Assembly: GCA_963691655.1 (NCBI GenBank)
Contig: OY829327.1
Span: 66,290,079 to 66,354,078 of the forward strand
Direction of reading: 5' to 3'
DNA: 64,000 bases
DNA from: Toxonevra muliebris
Taxonomy: Eukaryota > Arthropoda > Insecta > Diptera > Pallopteridae
Under the pieces are notes generated by a model. That model made no database searches. It saw only the letters and a list, made by a program, of their open reading frames with translations, and was not told the origin of the DNA. Below are positions 9,798-21,777 of the stretch, piece by piece. The translations under genes were made by a program, and so were the position numbers. Positions within the stretch are counted from its first letter, which is position 1, and each line of letters opens with the position of its first letter.

Positions 9798-12660
9798 ATC
9801 GTTGCATTATACATACCTATATTTTAATGAAGTATACCCAATTTGTTTTATTTGATTCAGGGTATTACTTTTTGAAAATTTTAGTTCTACGATTTACGCT
9901 AATGTGACCGATTGGGCCTTTGCAGCACCTAACCTTTATCTGACTACAAAGAATGTCTATATGACTTTAGATGAGATTGCTTAAGCTTTGTTTGAGTTAT
10001 TACGTTATTACGGACGGAGGATCATAGCTAAATCGACTCCGTTACACATGCCGATATGCATACATTCATACTCTCGAAACCTAATTATGGGCGTTACAAA
10101 TAACCGTACCTCGATCAAAACCAATATGCTCTGCGCAAAGATAGTGTAGGATATAAAAATCGAAATATACCTCAAATAAATTACGAAAAAAATCACATCT
10201 CTAAAGGTTTTTAATTTAGAGTTATGGCTTTTTCGAAACTCCTCATTACACCATCTCAAAAATAAAATGAACAATCAAATTCAAATTTCATTTGCCATCA
10301 ATTCGAAATAAAATCGCAATTTTCATAATATTTACTTAAAATTCAGGTGTTGCATGCTCGACAACAACACCAACAACAACAGCAGCATAAGATATAAAAT
10401 GCATTTTCCCTTTCTGTGTAAAATTTCCTTTCTCAGTTTGTTTGCTTTTTCTTTCTTTTATTTTCTTTTATGTGGAAAATGTGAATAATCGTAAATTTCT
10501 TTAAAGTTTATGACCTTTTCGTTGCATGTTTTTACAGTTGCTGTTACTGTGGTTGTTGTTGCTGTTATTTGCTTGCTTTCTTGATTCATTTGTTGTTGAC
10601 GATAAGAAAGAAAAAACATTCGCGCATGCGCACATGCGCACTTGTTTCTTCTTATTCGTCTTCATGCCACAACAATATCGTATTACAAATGGTCGCATAT
10701 AAACAACAACAACACTAATAACAACAATATCAAAAGAAATATATTAAAAAAAAAAAAATTAAATTCCGCATACACACTCGTCGTCGTATCAGCAACTTTT
10801 GATATGAAAATAAATATTATACCATATCTGAAATATGTATCTTTATACGTTGAGAGAGCCTAATGAAGACATACTGTATATAAATACATGCACACATACA
10901 TACATATGTTCGTGCAGATGCATGTAAATAAATGCGTGGCTGCGAATGCATGTGTGCGTGTGGGTCTATGGCAGAACAATTACTTTTCTTCGTTGTGCTG
11001 ACCCCGCGGGTGGTGGGGCTGTTTTTCACTGCACATATCATTGTGAGGAATTTGAAATTTACAAAACCATGAACCAAAACTGAAAATTGGAGAAAATAGA
11101 GAGGAAAATGTTTCAAAAGGCGTATACGGCAGTTCCTCGATAAATTATTATATGGTAAAGTAAAATATTTCGTAGAAACATGACAGCAACAACAACCATG
11201 ACACGAACAGCCACTTCAGCAGCAATAACAATAATATGCAATGTACATGTGTTTTGTATGTATGTAGGTGCGTTTAATAGCTAACATTTAAGTATTTGCT
11301 TAAATTCCATAATAATGTTGTCGATGATAATGGCAACGATGATTATGAGGATGCTGATAGTGCTCACACTTTGACCCATGATTTGTTTAATTTTGATTTT
11401 ACTATGTTAATTTACGTATGTCTATGTATGTACATCTGTATGTATGTTTGAATTGTTGTTACTTTTTTGTTATTGGCATCTATCGATTTCTATTTGATTA
11501 AATTTTTTTGATTACAGATAAGTTGAGTTTATAGAAAAGAAAGTGATTCACTGCCGAATGCCTATAAATCGAACAGCTAAACATTTCCATAGCCATTTCT
11601 AGTGAGTGCTAGGGCATGACATTTTTTAGGAAGCACAGGTCAGGGTGAGGGTTTAATACCTGCGGAGCTACGTTATGATTTCATAAACTTAGTTCTTCGC
11701 CTCTACAAAGCGGACGTTGAGTATTTGTTATTAATTTTTCAAGGGGCATATCCGCAACAATAAACCAATCGGTAACCGAAACCAGGAATGTGAACCAGAG
11801 CCTGAAAATAACTGTTATTTTTTTTCAAGTTAAACTAGACTGTAAACTTTTATATTAAAAAGTGAAAGTTCAAAATTACTCTTAACTTTGAGTTAAGAGT
11901 CTTCTTCTCCTGGAGTCCTATTACATATTTTTTAATATTTTCTGTTACTACTTTTAATCACTTTCTTTCTACTACCCCCTACAAAAACAATTTGAAAGAT
12001 CATAGGAAAATACTAATAGAAAAAAGTGCAAGAAAATAGTAGTAGAATTAAAAAAATAGTAGTGTTCAAAGACTTTTAAAAATAGATGTCTTCAAAAACT
12101 TTTAAAAATTAAAAATAGTTTTTAAAAAATAAAAGTCTAAAAGTAATTGAGTAACAGTTTAAATTAAAAGTTAAAAAAAGAAGTTATTTTAAAACTATTA
12201 CTTCTGATCATCACTTTTAACTCTTATTAATGAAAAGTTTAGAAAAACTCTTATTTTGAAGACTTTTTGATAAAAGTTAGAAGAGTTTAATGTTTTGCTC
12301 TGAACCATTGGTTTGCTTCAACAACCGGTTCTTCCGCACCTTCAAATCGCTGGTTCGGTACAAAAATTGTGTAAAATTTGATAGTGCCCTTTAAAGATTT
12401 CACTTATATGGTAAGTAAGCGTCATTATGGCACGATGTTGAAAATATTCACAGCAGTTGTTGAAGACCCTATTTAATCGAAATTTCATTTAATTTGTTTC
12501 AGAATTTCATTTGATATCAATGTTTGAAAAGCTAATCACATACATGGAAATTGTCTGATATTCAAAATTTTCATAACAGTTATTCTAAAGTATACTGAAT
12601 TTGGATTTGCTTCAGAGCTTATACTTAGCTATAAGTTACGATTGCTCAAGATATCGCGTA
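9798..12660. other. Noncoding stretch with simple repeats
   Basis: CAA/CAG/GTT trinucleotide runs occur at about 10360-10390, 10540-10575, 10700-10735 and 11185-11230; ATGT words at 10890-10930 and 11400-11450. Bases 10080-10135 belong to a dispersed repeat also seen at 12720 and 49354. A run of AAAAGT/AAAATAG words fills 11870-12300. No gene recognised. Confidence 0.5.
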
Positions 12661-13160
12661 CAAAGACAGATTTTGCAGACGAACATTGCTTGATCAACCA
12701 TATGACCACACCTACGATGCCTAATTATGGGCGTTATAAACAACCGTTACTTAATCAAAGCTAATATGCCCGTGTACTGCCCGTGAGTGTGTAGTTTATG
12801 GCTCGGTTTGCGTCACATTCTGAACAAACCCATCCGGAGGTTTGACTATACTATACTTGTAATTGAATCCCATGAAGACCGTTTTCTGCTCCAAAGGAAT
12901 GTAATATGATTCAGCGGCTGATGCCTGATTACTGGATTATATAGCCCCCATATAACTGAATAATAAAATTCGCGATAACTGCCTTAAAAGTCAACCTATC
13001 GACTTTAAATTTGGTATATACGCTTCTTTTTGCCATCACCACCAAATATCAGACGATTTTTCGGACAGCGGTATTATGTCGTATACAAACTATTCTGGCA
13101 ACTGGTTTATATCGGAAAGTAAGATTTTCAGTTTGTGTATTTTGTTCGAATAAGAACTGA
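12661..13160. repeat. Dispersed repeat family (ATTATGGGCGTTA)
   Basis: CCTAATTATGGGCGTTA at 12719 also occurs at 10079, and the following AACCGTT(A/G) with GATCAAA and CAATATG recurs at 12740, 10101 and 49360. The tail (TATAGCCCCCATATAACTGA, TCTGGCAACTGG) has the look of common fly intergenic repeats. The class is not identifiable from this window. Confidence 0.5.
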
Positions 13161-13207
13161 AAGAGGCAATAGCGGTGTTCACGAACAGTAGTAAATGGTC
13201 TGGTATT

Positions 13208-13233
13208 GTGTATTTTTGATAAATTTGATATTT
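13208..13233 (+). repeat. 26-bp exact match to 195-220
   Basis: GTGTATTTTTGATAAATTTG plus ATATTT is identical to the minus strand of 195-220. Similar sequence (AATTATCAAAAATACACAC) lies near 56915-56935. A fragment of a dispersed element. Confidence 0.6.
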
Positions 13234-15964
13234 ATAGTAAATTTAATAAATTTACAAAAACAAAATACATACGATTTTCAAATACTACAAATATCAACGG
13301 CAAACGCCTATTGTAAATTTTGAATTGTATTTGTGTACTTGGCAACACAACAATGCGATGCTGCCATATTAGTTTGTTTTTGATTGATTTTGAAGATTTT
13401 TAATATTCAAATTTTTGTTTTTTGATATGACAGCACTGCAAATTCATTGCATGTGTATGCAATGCAGCTGATTTTGGGAGTTTACAAGTTTATTACAACA
13501 GGCGTTCACAATATGGTGTATAAGGTTGTATATTTTGAATAAGTGAATGCCCCTAAAATTTTGGGCAAATTTTTTGAATTAAAAATAGTAAATGCAGTGA
13601 GATTCAAAAATAAAAGAACCTGAAATTTTTGTTAAGAAATTAACAAATACTTGATTTTTTATTAAAAAAAAATAAGTTATTACAGTTCTAGATTTCTATA
13701 AATATTAAAACAAAGACATAATATTTCTTACATAACACAATAATTGGAATAAATTATTATAAAAAAAAATATTTTTAATAATTAAAAACTAAAGCAGACG
13801 ACGCAACAATAATAACAGTTGAAAATTTGTTTATTCAGGGAATGCAAACAGCTGCTGAATTATTGATATTGATAGACTAAATATGAAGAAAACAAAAAAC
13901 AAAATATATACTGATATGAATCATAATTAACGATTCTATTAATGAGACCAAATTTACGATTTGCTAAAATGCATATGTATGAGTTGTGTCTGTCTGCCTG
14001 TGCCCGTCCATAAATGCAATGGAAGTCGAAAGCAACACGTGTCAAAATAGCACAACTATTGCACTTGCATACTATAAAGTCATTGCAGGCGAGTGACAAG
14101 ACGTTAGATGGACGGACGCGGACGGAATTACAGATGGCATATGTCAATGCGAACAAAATGAACAGAATATTATTAAATTAATAACAAAAATATTACGAAA
14201 TAGTGCAAAAAGTTCGCATGCATTGTTTCCTTATCAGTTTTCATATCAGGCGTAAATTATAACAATGCAATGTTTTGCAATTTCAAGGCGAAGTTGAAAG
14301 GCTGCAATGAATTGTAATTTTAACCTTATTCGTATCATCAAGCGAATTTGTGTCACTATCAGGAAGAAAAACACGCTCTATAAACTTTAAGTAACGGTAT
14401 TTCATGAAGAGTGTGGTCACCAGTCAATATCTTTTAAACTTCCAGGTGTGATTATTTTAAATACCTCAAAAATGATTTCATTATTTTTACAATGGGATAT
14501 ACTTCGTAAATCGACTTTTGGCCAACTAATCGAGGGTTTGGGACCATAGTGGAATGTTTGGTATAAAAATATTTTCACAGAATATTCACAAAATACTACG
14601 TTGTGTGTAAATAATAACTTTTTTAGTTAAAGTATATTAATTTATTTGTGTTTTTGTGTTAATGTTGGATTTTTTTTGTTCTTATATTAGTTGAATTTTG
14701 TTGGATTAACTTTTTCGAAGCCGTAAGGAACTTAGAGGGAATGGCGCTAAACTGCACCCGTACTTGTATTTTCTGATCATGGGGGTCAAAGATAAATTTT
14801 TCTGATAAAAAGTTTTGCTCCCTTGAAGGCTTGAATGGCCTTGCGACCTTTAGGCAAATTTGTTATCATCTTTTTTGGTATATTTTTAATAGATATTTTT
14901 TCAAAGATAAACAAAGTCTTTTAGTATTAATTCAAATGAACCCTTTCTTGACCGCATGAAAATTAGAAATGGTAGAGCAAAATCTAGTCCGGATTCGTTT
15001 TCACTGGCTATCATTTCATTGTAAAAAGTTTTTAAAAAGTTTCCATTGAGAACTCGCGAATCTTAACAAAAATTTAATTTTTAAAGAAAGTAAAAAAAAA
15101 ACTAAAAATATAAAAATATGTATGTGTTTGAGGAAACAGTTTCCCCCATCACATATTGAAAATTTGACATATTTGGACAAATATTGTCTAATCATGAACG
15201 ATTGAAAATATGTATTTTTTCTATTTTATTTTAGGTCACAATGGTATCGTCAATTAGGTGACAAATTCCATAATTTTTTATAATAACTAAATAAATACAA
15301 ATTTATTAAAGTTGGTAAAATTGTTTTCGAAAATCTGAAAAACAAATTTTAGTTCATCAGTGACCAATGGTACTGAAAGGGTTAGTAAATGAAATACATT
15401 AAATAAATTGAGTTGTTTGATTTTTGACAGCATTTTTCATATAAGTGATTTTAAGTCACTTCATGGTACTTCACATTGTAAAATAATTAGGTGTTAATAG
15501 GGTTAAACAAACAAAGAAAACTTCATAATTGAAATTTCTTGACAATGGCGCGAGCAATAACGTTTTTCATATAAACGCCACGCGCCCAGCAACTTAATCA
15601 CATATCGCTGCCTTAATTTGCTAAATACCTAACACGCATTTTTTAAATTTTACAGGAGAAGCAAAAAACATTTTGGTATTTGGAGTACTGCTTCGAGAAT
15701 TCGTAATTTAAATTAAAAGAAAATATCGTAAGTTTTTGGTGTAGGTCTCTAAAATTTTTGGTACAGATGAAAGTGGACATTCTTATCACAATCAATCAAA
15801 AACTCGATTTTTAAAAAATTGATGTTTGGGCCTTAGCAAGTTAAGGCAGCGACATGTACTTATATATATGCATATGTAAGTCGGCATTGGAAAAACTAAA
15901 TAAACAACAACAAAAACAATAATAATTGTAAAATAATTTCAACAGATTTCAGGAAGAGACACTT
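13234..15964. other. A+T-rich noncoding stretch
   Basis: Long A+T-rich segments (13620-13800). A copy of the 4374 repeat lies at 15815-15860. No gene or complete element recognised; the minus frame at 13860-14156 resembles nothing I know. Confidence 0.45.
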
Positions 15965-16211
15965 CCCAGTTGAACTTTGGATGATCATAGGAGTAATCAT
16001 TGAGCGCTCCAAAGCGAGCAATCGATTACTCTCTATTGCTCCAAAGCTCTTGCATTTTTTACTCCTTTTTTAACATTGCATGTCCTAGGGCATGGAGTAC
16101 TCGTTTTAGCCTCGAAAAGGAGTAATAAAGGAGGACACGATTACGAGCATGAGCTCACTTGCATCTCATAGAAAAACAAAACTCCGAAATAGTTCCTTAC
16201 AAAATTCATAA

Positions 16212-16277
16212 TACCATAGACTAGTTGTCTAAAACACCAGTAGCAACTTGTGTGTGCCTGGGTTCAAATCCCACAAC
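16212..16277 (+). repeat. tRNA-like sequence (SINE head or tRNA pseudogene)
   Basis: An A-box-like segment (TAGACTAGTTG, about 16217) is followed about 40 bases later by GGTTCAAATCC (16261-16271), a perfect RNA polymerase III B box, inside a T-arm-like CTGGGTTCAAATCCCA. The acceptor stem does not close, so it is not a functional tRNA. A T-rich run follows. Confidence 0.5.
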
Positions 16278-16389
16278 ATTTTTTTTTTTTTTAATTATAA
16301 TGTTATTATTCATTTTTGTTCATTATTTTTTATTTTTTTTATTTTTACTATTATCATTTTATAATTTTATTATTTTCTTGAGTTACCTT

Positions 16390-16458
16390 TTTCCAGGCTC
16401 GAACCTGTATTCGAAAAATTCGCATCGCGAATATTAAACGACGCGCTTACCAAGCAAA
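16390..16458 (-). repeat. Second tRNA-like sequence, opposite strand
   Basis: Minus strand: TGGTAAGCGCG (16452-16442) resembles an A box and GGTTCGAGCCT (16405-16395) matches a B box within a T-arm-like CAGGTTCGAGCCTG. It faces the tRNA-like sequence at 16212-16277 across a T-rich spacer. Acceptor pairing is poor. Confidence 0.45.
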
Positions 16459-16903
16459 TTTGTTGCCATTGAATTTCGTTTCTTTTACTCTTGCAATGAT
16501 TCTAGTACTAGTTACTGATTTTTAACTCTTTGATGCACACGATTTTAAAGAAAATAAAAACACCAGTTTTGGTTTATATCATTATCAGCAAAATCAGAAA
16601 CTAAATAAAATATTAAACTGTGTGACTATAAGTAATTTCAACTTTTAGAGGTGGGCCAGTTTTTACCCTACCTACCGTAAAGGGTAAACTGGGCAAGAGA
16701 GAGTAAGATATACAAATTTGAACTACTCAATCAGGCTGTCTTTGTTTATCATTATTTCTAAACATAGACCATCTAAAATTGTGAAATTGTGTTAGTGAAA
16801 TCCAAAAATTTTGTTACTGTATTGGAGTTGCTCGTTTATCCCTCCTTTTGGAGTAATGGAATCATTAATCGTTTGAAGAGTACTCACTGTTTGTGCAACT
16901 GGG

Positions 16904-17829
16904 TTTGTACCTGCACACAAAACACATAGTCACACACACCAATGCACTTGTTATGTAAACAAAGTTTTATGTATGGGAGTTTGAGAGCGAAAACAAAGGC
17001 AAATGACCTCATTTACATTTCTTTGGATTGAAATACTGAAAAACAAAAAACAACAATAATAAATAAAACCAAATAGAGGACAGACGGACAGACTAGAGAC
17101 GTCGCCTTCCATTTCCACGACCGTAAGTGTAAAATGTATTAGAACGAATCACCTAAAAACATTAACCAACAAAAAAAAAGAAAAAAGAATGTACAGTACA
17201 TAGACCTTTTTGAACATTCACACCATATTTACAGCTGACATACGTACACACATACATACTGCCGCATGCGCTTTGTTGGAGTAAGGCAGAGATATGCTCT
17301 TATGAAAATAGATGGTAATGAAGGCGCATAATTTGTTTTATAACTACATTTATACACACATATTAATGCTCCGTCTCCAACGTTGATATGTGTCACTTGT
17401 TCCTCGCATAGATCCAGCAGAAAATGCAGCATTCATTCACTTTCGTAAGTGATGTGGAAAATCAAACTTCGTAGTATTATGTTTTTTACGAGAATCGATC
17501 ATGTTAGCATTCAAATAACATTAGAAGCAAGCAACAGTTAGAAAAATAAAAAAAATAAAAATCGAATGAATTTCAATTTTAGTGCCAAATTTCACTTCTG
17601 TTTTGTTTTTTTGTTAAACGCACTGAACACTGATCATGATCACTAAAATTGATTCATAAAAATATATTACAATAATGCCTACTTCCTTTATAATCATAAA
17701 AATACAACGATCACTTTGATCTGATCATGATCACTTCAGCTGTTTTTGGTTTTGCCAACTATATATACTCATTACCGATAAAAACGTCAAAATTTGAACC
17801 CAAGCTATTCCAAAAGTTCATATAAATAT
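16904..17829. other. Noncoding stretch with TGATCATGATCA words
   Basis: The palindrome TGATCATGATCA occurs at about 17632 and 17723, and a variant (TGATCATGAATCAATGA) near 18287. No gene recognised. Confidence 0.5.
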
Positions 17830-18173
17830 CACTGGAATACAGTGAAAATATAACATGAACCAAAGAGTTTTATTTTTGAAATTTTTGTAATGAAATGGTC
17901 TAACGATTAACAAAATAGAACTTTAGATTTTGTGATTATTTTTTGTGAAAAAGAAATACTTAGTCTACGCCTTGTGGGAAATTTTCGCAAAATCACACCA
18001 AAATTGAACTTTCAGCAGGCAAATCTCAGTCATTTAAACAGACTTGAAGGCATTAGGCGGTTAATTAAATTATATTTCTAACGATATGTAGCTTGCTTCA
18101 ATAGAAACTATGAGTTTAGAAAACATACTTTGGTTCATTTTATATTTTAAGTTTGAAATTTTCTATTCCAGTG
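17830..18173. mobile_element. Possible 344-bp MITE
   Basis: CACTGGAATA (17830) and TATTCCAGTG (to 18173) are perfect 10-bp inverted ends. Further in, ATGAACCAAAG (17855-17865) faces CTTTGGTTCAT (18128-18138). The spacing between the two words differs between arms. No clear target duplication. Confidence 0.55.
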
Positions 18174-19222
18174 TAGTTATTCAATTAAATATAAGTGTTG
18201 GGAGTGTTGAATTGTTCCTTAATCAGTATCGCAAAAGATGCTTTTGGAAATTTATCGTTACGTTCAGCAGATAATAATCACTGATCCACTGATCATGAAT
18301 CAATGAGCAAAGTGTTAATGCGCCCAATGCTTAAGATAAAAGGTAGAGTTATTGGGTACCGTATTTAAATAGTCAGTTGTGTAGGCTCTTTTTGGTTTCA
18401 CTGGTAAGTTTTCAGGTATCTGTGACTAAAAATAAGTTTTCCAATAATTTTATTTACTTATTTTGAGATACAATATAAAATATTATAACTACACAAATAT
18501 TATAGCTAACAGGGTCTTCAACTCGAATGATAATTTATTTTTGTAATTTGCTGGATAATATTAGTTGACAGACTGAATGATGATATGGTCCCTGAAACTA
18601 AATATGTGCAATAATCTAGAATATGATCGACGGATGGTGCGTTTCCATTTCCAGATGGGCATGATTGCTATACATATGGTCGTTCCATGTCAGATTTACA
18701 ACTAAAATTTTAACTTCAACCAAAATTTTTTCTTGCATTCTTGGAAAGAAATTAAACGCCACGTATTTTATTATTTCAATTTGATGTTTTTTATTTTCAA
18801 GTTACGATATTTTAAAGTCTTGGAGTTATAAAAATGGAACGTTTTTTAGTCCCTAATTACTCAAAAACTAACCGTTTTAGGAAAAAGTTTCCAACTAATA
18901 AAAGTTCGTATATCGCACAAACTTATCGAAAAAATATGAATATAAAATTGTTTTTGTTATTCAACATATGAATTCTGGAAATTTTATAAACAAATTGAAT
19001 TTTTCGAAACTTGGACATTTTTTTTTAATGTTTTTGATCTGTAAATATTTATTAATGTGTTATTAAAATTGTGTAAAAATTTCAGAGTGGGATGAGATAT
19101 AGTTTTCGAGATATTCAAATAATAGCAAAACAACTACTAAGTACTAAAGTCGTCTGGCTTCGAGCGACGCGCACTTGCGTTTACATACGTTAAAGTGCAC
19201 TTACTACCACTTTCCCTAACTT

Positions 19223-19552
19223 TTGTTGTTTGTTTGGTTTATATATGAAATAGAAACAAAATTCGTAAATTTGTTGCTATTTTGCATGCTACCTAAACGA
19301 ACGGGAACGAAATACAGAAAGTTCTCATTAAGGCTGGTTTTACAGTTTCACGTCCAGTTCGAGTTTCCACGCGGTCAACAGCAAACAAAAATTTCTGCAT
19401 TAGTTAAATTTAAATTAAGTTGCTGTAACTCTTTAAATCATAAATTTCATGTTTCAAAAATTAAAAACACAGATTTACGTAGAGTTTCTGCTTCAATTCT
19501 GGAAAAACTAAATTTTAGGAACCGGGTAATCTGCTCTCCTTGCAGGAAATAA
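19223..19552 (+). CDS. Unrecognised basic 109-codon frame in the palindromic element
   Basis: The frame begins in the inner end of the left arm and ends in the loop. The product is strongly basic, with segments LPKRTGTKYRKFSLRL and LRRVSASILEKLNF, and closes with RVICSPCRK, a Cys-x-x-Cys followed by basic residues. I do not recognise a family. It may be a broken remnant of the element's protein, because open length is modest and no partner exon is visible. Coding status uncertain. Confidence 0.3.
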   Translation: MLFVWFIYEIETKFVNLLLFCMLPKRTGTKYRKFSLRLVLQFHVQFEFPRGQQQTKISALVKFKLSCCNSLNHKFHVSKIKNTDLRRVSASILEKLNFRNRVICSPCRK

Positions 19553-20071
19553 AAAATGTTAGTGCCAGTGATATTTGTAAGTACAATTTCAAAATTCGCT
19601 GCTTATTATACATAGTTTTAGGAATTTTGAAAAAACACTGAATAACCCAGATAATAAAATCTCAGAGACCGATGATAATGAATATCTATTATATTTAAGA
19701 TATAAATAGCTGACAGAAAATTTACCAATTTTGTTTCTGTTTTACATATCGTTATCTAAAATTCAAAAAGCCGTAACTATGCAAATTTTCAAAATAGACT
19801 TTTTGAATAATTATGATGCACTTGCCCAAACTACATGTTTCTACAAAATTGTAAACTTCTACGCCCAAAAAATAACGGTTTTATTAACGAAATCCAAAAG
19901 GCCGTAACTACAAGTTTATGAATTTAATAAGCAAATAGACGATTTACACACTCGAATGAAAAAGGAAACAAAATACTTATTTGAATCTTTTTAAGTAAAT
20001 ATTTCAACAAAAATAAGTGTTCAATGAAAATACTTGAAAACAAGCCTCTTGTAATTCTCGGTTAACATCAC

Positions 20072-20124
20072 AAAGATCACTGATGAGGAACCGAGGAGGG
20101 TTCCAAAATGGCGTATGATTTGCC
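20072..20124 (+). ncRNA. Degenerate hammerhead ribozyme motif, copy 3
   Basis: Plus strand: stem I AGAUCA (20074-20079); core CUGAUGA (20080-20086); stem II GGAACC, loop GAGGAG, GGUUCC (20087-20104), six perfect pairs; then AAAA instead of GAAA, so the essential G12 is A; stem III AU/GU around loop GGC; GUA (20113-20115); stem I 3' half UGAUUU (20116-20121). Stem II differs from the other copies at paired positions and still pairs. The G12 change should abolish cleavage. Matching sequence continues to about 20225. Confidence 0.6.
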
Positions 20125-21627
20125 TACTATCATTTCGACAAAAAGGACGTTACAATAAGCCTGATAAACAAATCTTTAACTGTTGAGTTAGCAATCAAGA
20201 AAAAAGTCAAACTATGAAAAATGAACAATTAGATTTCAGTTTCATATTCTCTAATAATAATATGTAATTAAGTGATTCTAAACCTACACAATTACATTTT
20301 TCTTAAAACTATTATATTTTTCATTTTACAATGTTTTTTGCTCCTCCTGTAAAAAAAATAAAATGTTTAGTTACGCCTTTTTGGATTTAAATGACGATAT
20401 AAACTAAACAAACGACAAACTAAACAAAGACAAAAAGCGAACGAAATATAGTAAGTGGCAATAAGTACTTACACTTTAACGTATGTAAATTCATGTGCGC
20501 GCCGCCCGAAGCCAGGCGACTTTAGTAGTAGTTGTTTTGTTATTATTTGAATATCTCGAAAACTATATCTCATTCCACTCTTTTTTTTACACAATTTTCC
20601 TAGCACATTAATAAATATTTGCAGACCAAACAAATTTTAAAAAAAATGTCCAAGTTTGGAAAAATTCAATTTGTTTATAAAATTTCCAGAATTCTTATGT
20701 TGAATAACAAAAACCATTTTATTTTCATATTTTTTCGATAAGTTTGTGCGATATACGAACTTTTATTAGCTAGAAATTTGTTCCTACAATGGTTAGTTTT
20801 TGAGTAATTAGGGATTGAAAAACGTTCCATTTTTACAACTCCAAGACTTTAAAATATCGTAGCTGAAAAATAAAAAAAAATCACATTGAAATAAAAAAAT
20901 ACGCGGCGATTAATTTCTTCTCAAGAATGCAATAAAAAATTTTGGTTGAAATTAAAATTTTAGTTGTAAATCTGACATGGAACGACTCATATATTTCCCA
21001 ACACGCTCGTAAGAAATTTTGGTGTATCCAATCCTGAAACAAACAAACAGAGTAGTAACGCAGACGGTACCCGCTGTTTGGTTAGCAAATTTTTCTGCCA
21101 TTTGTGTTGATCGTTGCGTAGCGGTGCATAAAAATCGCTCATGCACTTATTTTCCTCCCCAATAAAGATTGTCTTTAATTATGAATCTGGTTGTATAAAA
21201 AATGAGGATTCGATCTCATTCATTTGTAAAAGACATTATTCTCATATAACAGACCTAATAAATGAAGTCTCCTTGAGAGTAGGTGTCCTGTGCATGATTT
21301 TGAAGTTACGCATTTTTTGTGATCTACGGCGATCAACAAAATCATAAAAGTTTTATTATTAAAAATGTTTTAAAAGAAAATTGTGATAACTTTTGGTAAT
21401 TCAACACTAAGAAAACGCGGTAGCTTTTGACACTAGAATAACAATTATAATTTGATCTCTGTACATTGATATGAAAATGTGGCCATTCAATGGATAGATA
21501 CAGTACTATTCGCTAATAACGTTCCTGGTTGCAATGAACTATTTTAGCGTTCAAAAGTGGTTATAAAAGCTGAAGCCGAACCTTTTTGAAACTATAAACG
21601 CAAATTAATGTTAGGAAATATGATAAC

Positions 21628-21769
21628 CAGGGAGTGGGAAAAGACAAAAGAAAATTTTGAAATTTCTAAATTGCTTATGTGAAAGAAAAAGATAGAAATA
21701 AAAAAATATTTGAAGAATCTTTGAATACTATACATTATAAATTTTATTTTGCCTTTTTTCCGCTCCCTG
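21628..21769. mobile_element. 142-bp hAT MITE
   Basis: CAGGGAGTGGGAAAA (21628) and TTTTTTCCGCTCCCTG (to 21769) form imperfect terminal inverted repeats. Both flanks carry ATGATAAC (21620-21627, 21770-21777), a perfect 8-bp target duplication. CAGGG termini with 8-bp duplications fit a non-autonomous hAT. The interior is A+T-rich and noncoding. Confidence 0.9.
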
Positions 21770-21777
21770 ATGATAAC

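Larger units (their letters stand above)
15965..16903. mobile_element. Possible TIR element holding tRNA-like pieces
   Basis: CCCAGTTGAAC (15965-15975) faces GTGCAACTGGG (16893-16903), an 11-bp inverted repeat with one mismatch. GGAGTAAT with a nearby ATCATT occurs close to both ends in mirrored order. No target duplication is visible, so this may be chance or a decayed element. Confidence 0.35.
18678..20987. mobile_element. 2.3 kb element with ~570-bp inverted arms
   Basis: The arms 18678-19244 and 20398-20987 are reverse complements with moderate divergence, from GTCGTTCCATGTCAG at the outer ends to GTTTGTTTGGTTTATAT inside. CATAT lies just outside both ends (18673-18677, 20988-20992), consistent with a 5-bp target duplication. 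The loop (19245-20397) holds a 109-codon frame, three copies of an AATCCAAAAAGGCGTAACT-like word (about 19768, 19893, and inverted near 20370) and a hammerhead-like sequence. It is foldback-like in shape; the superfamily is unassigned. Confidence 0.8.
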
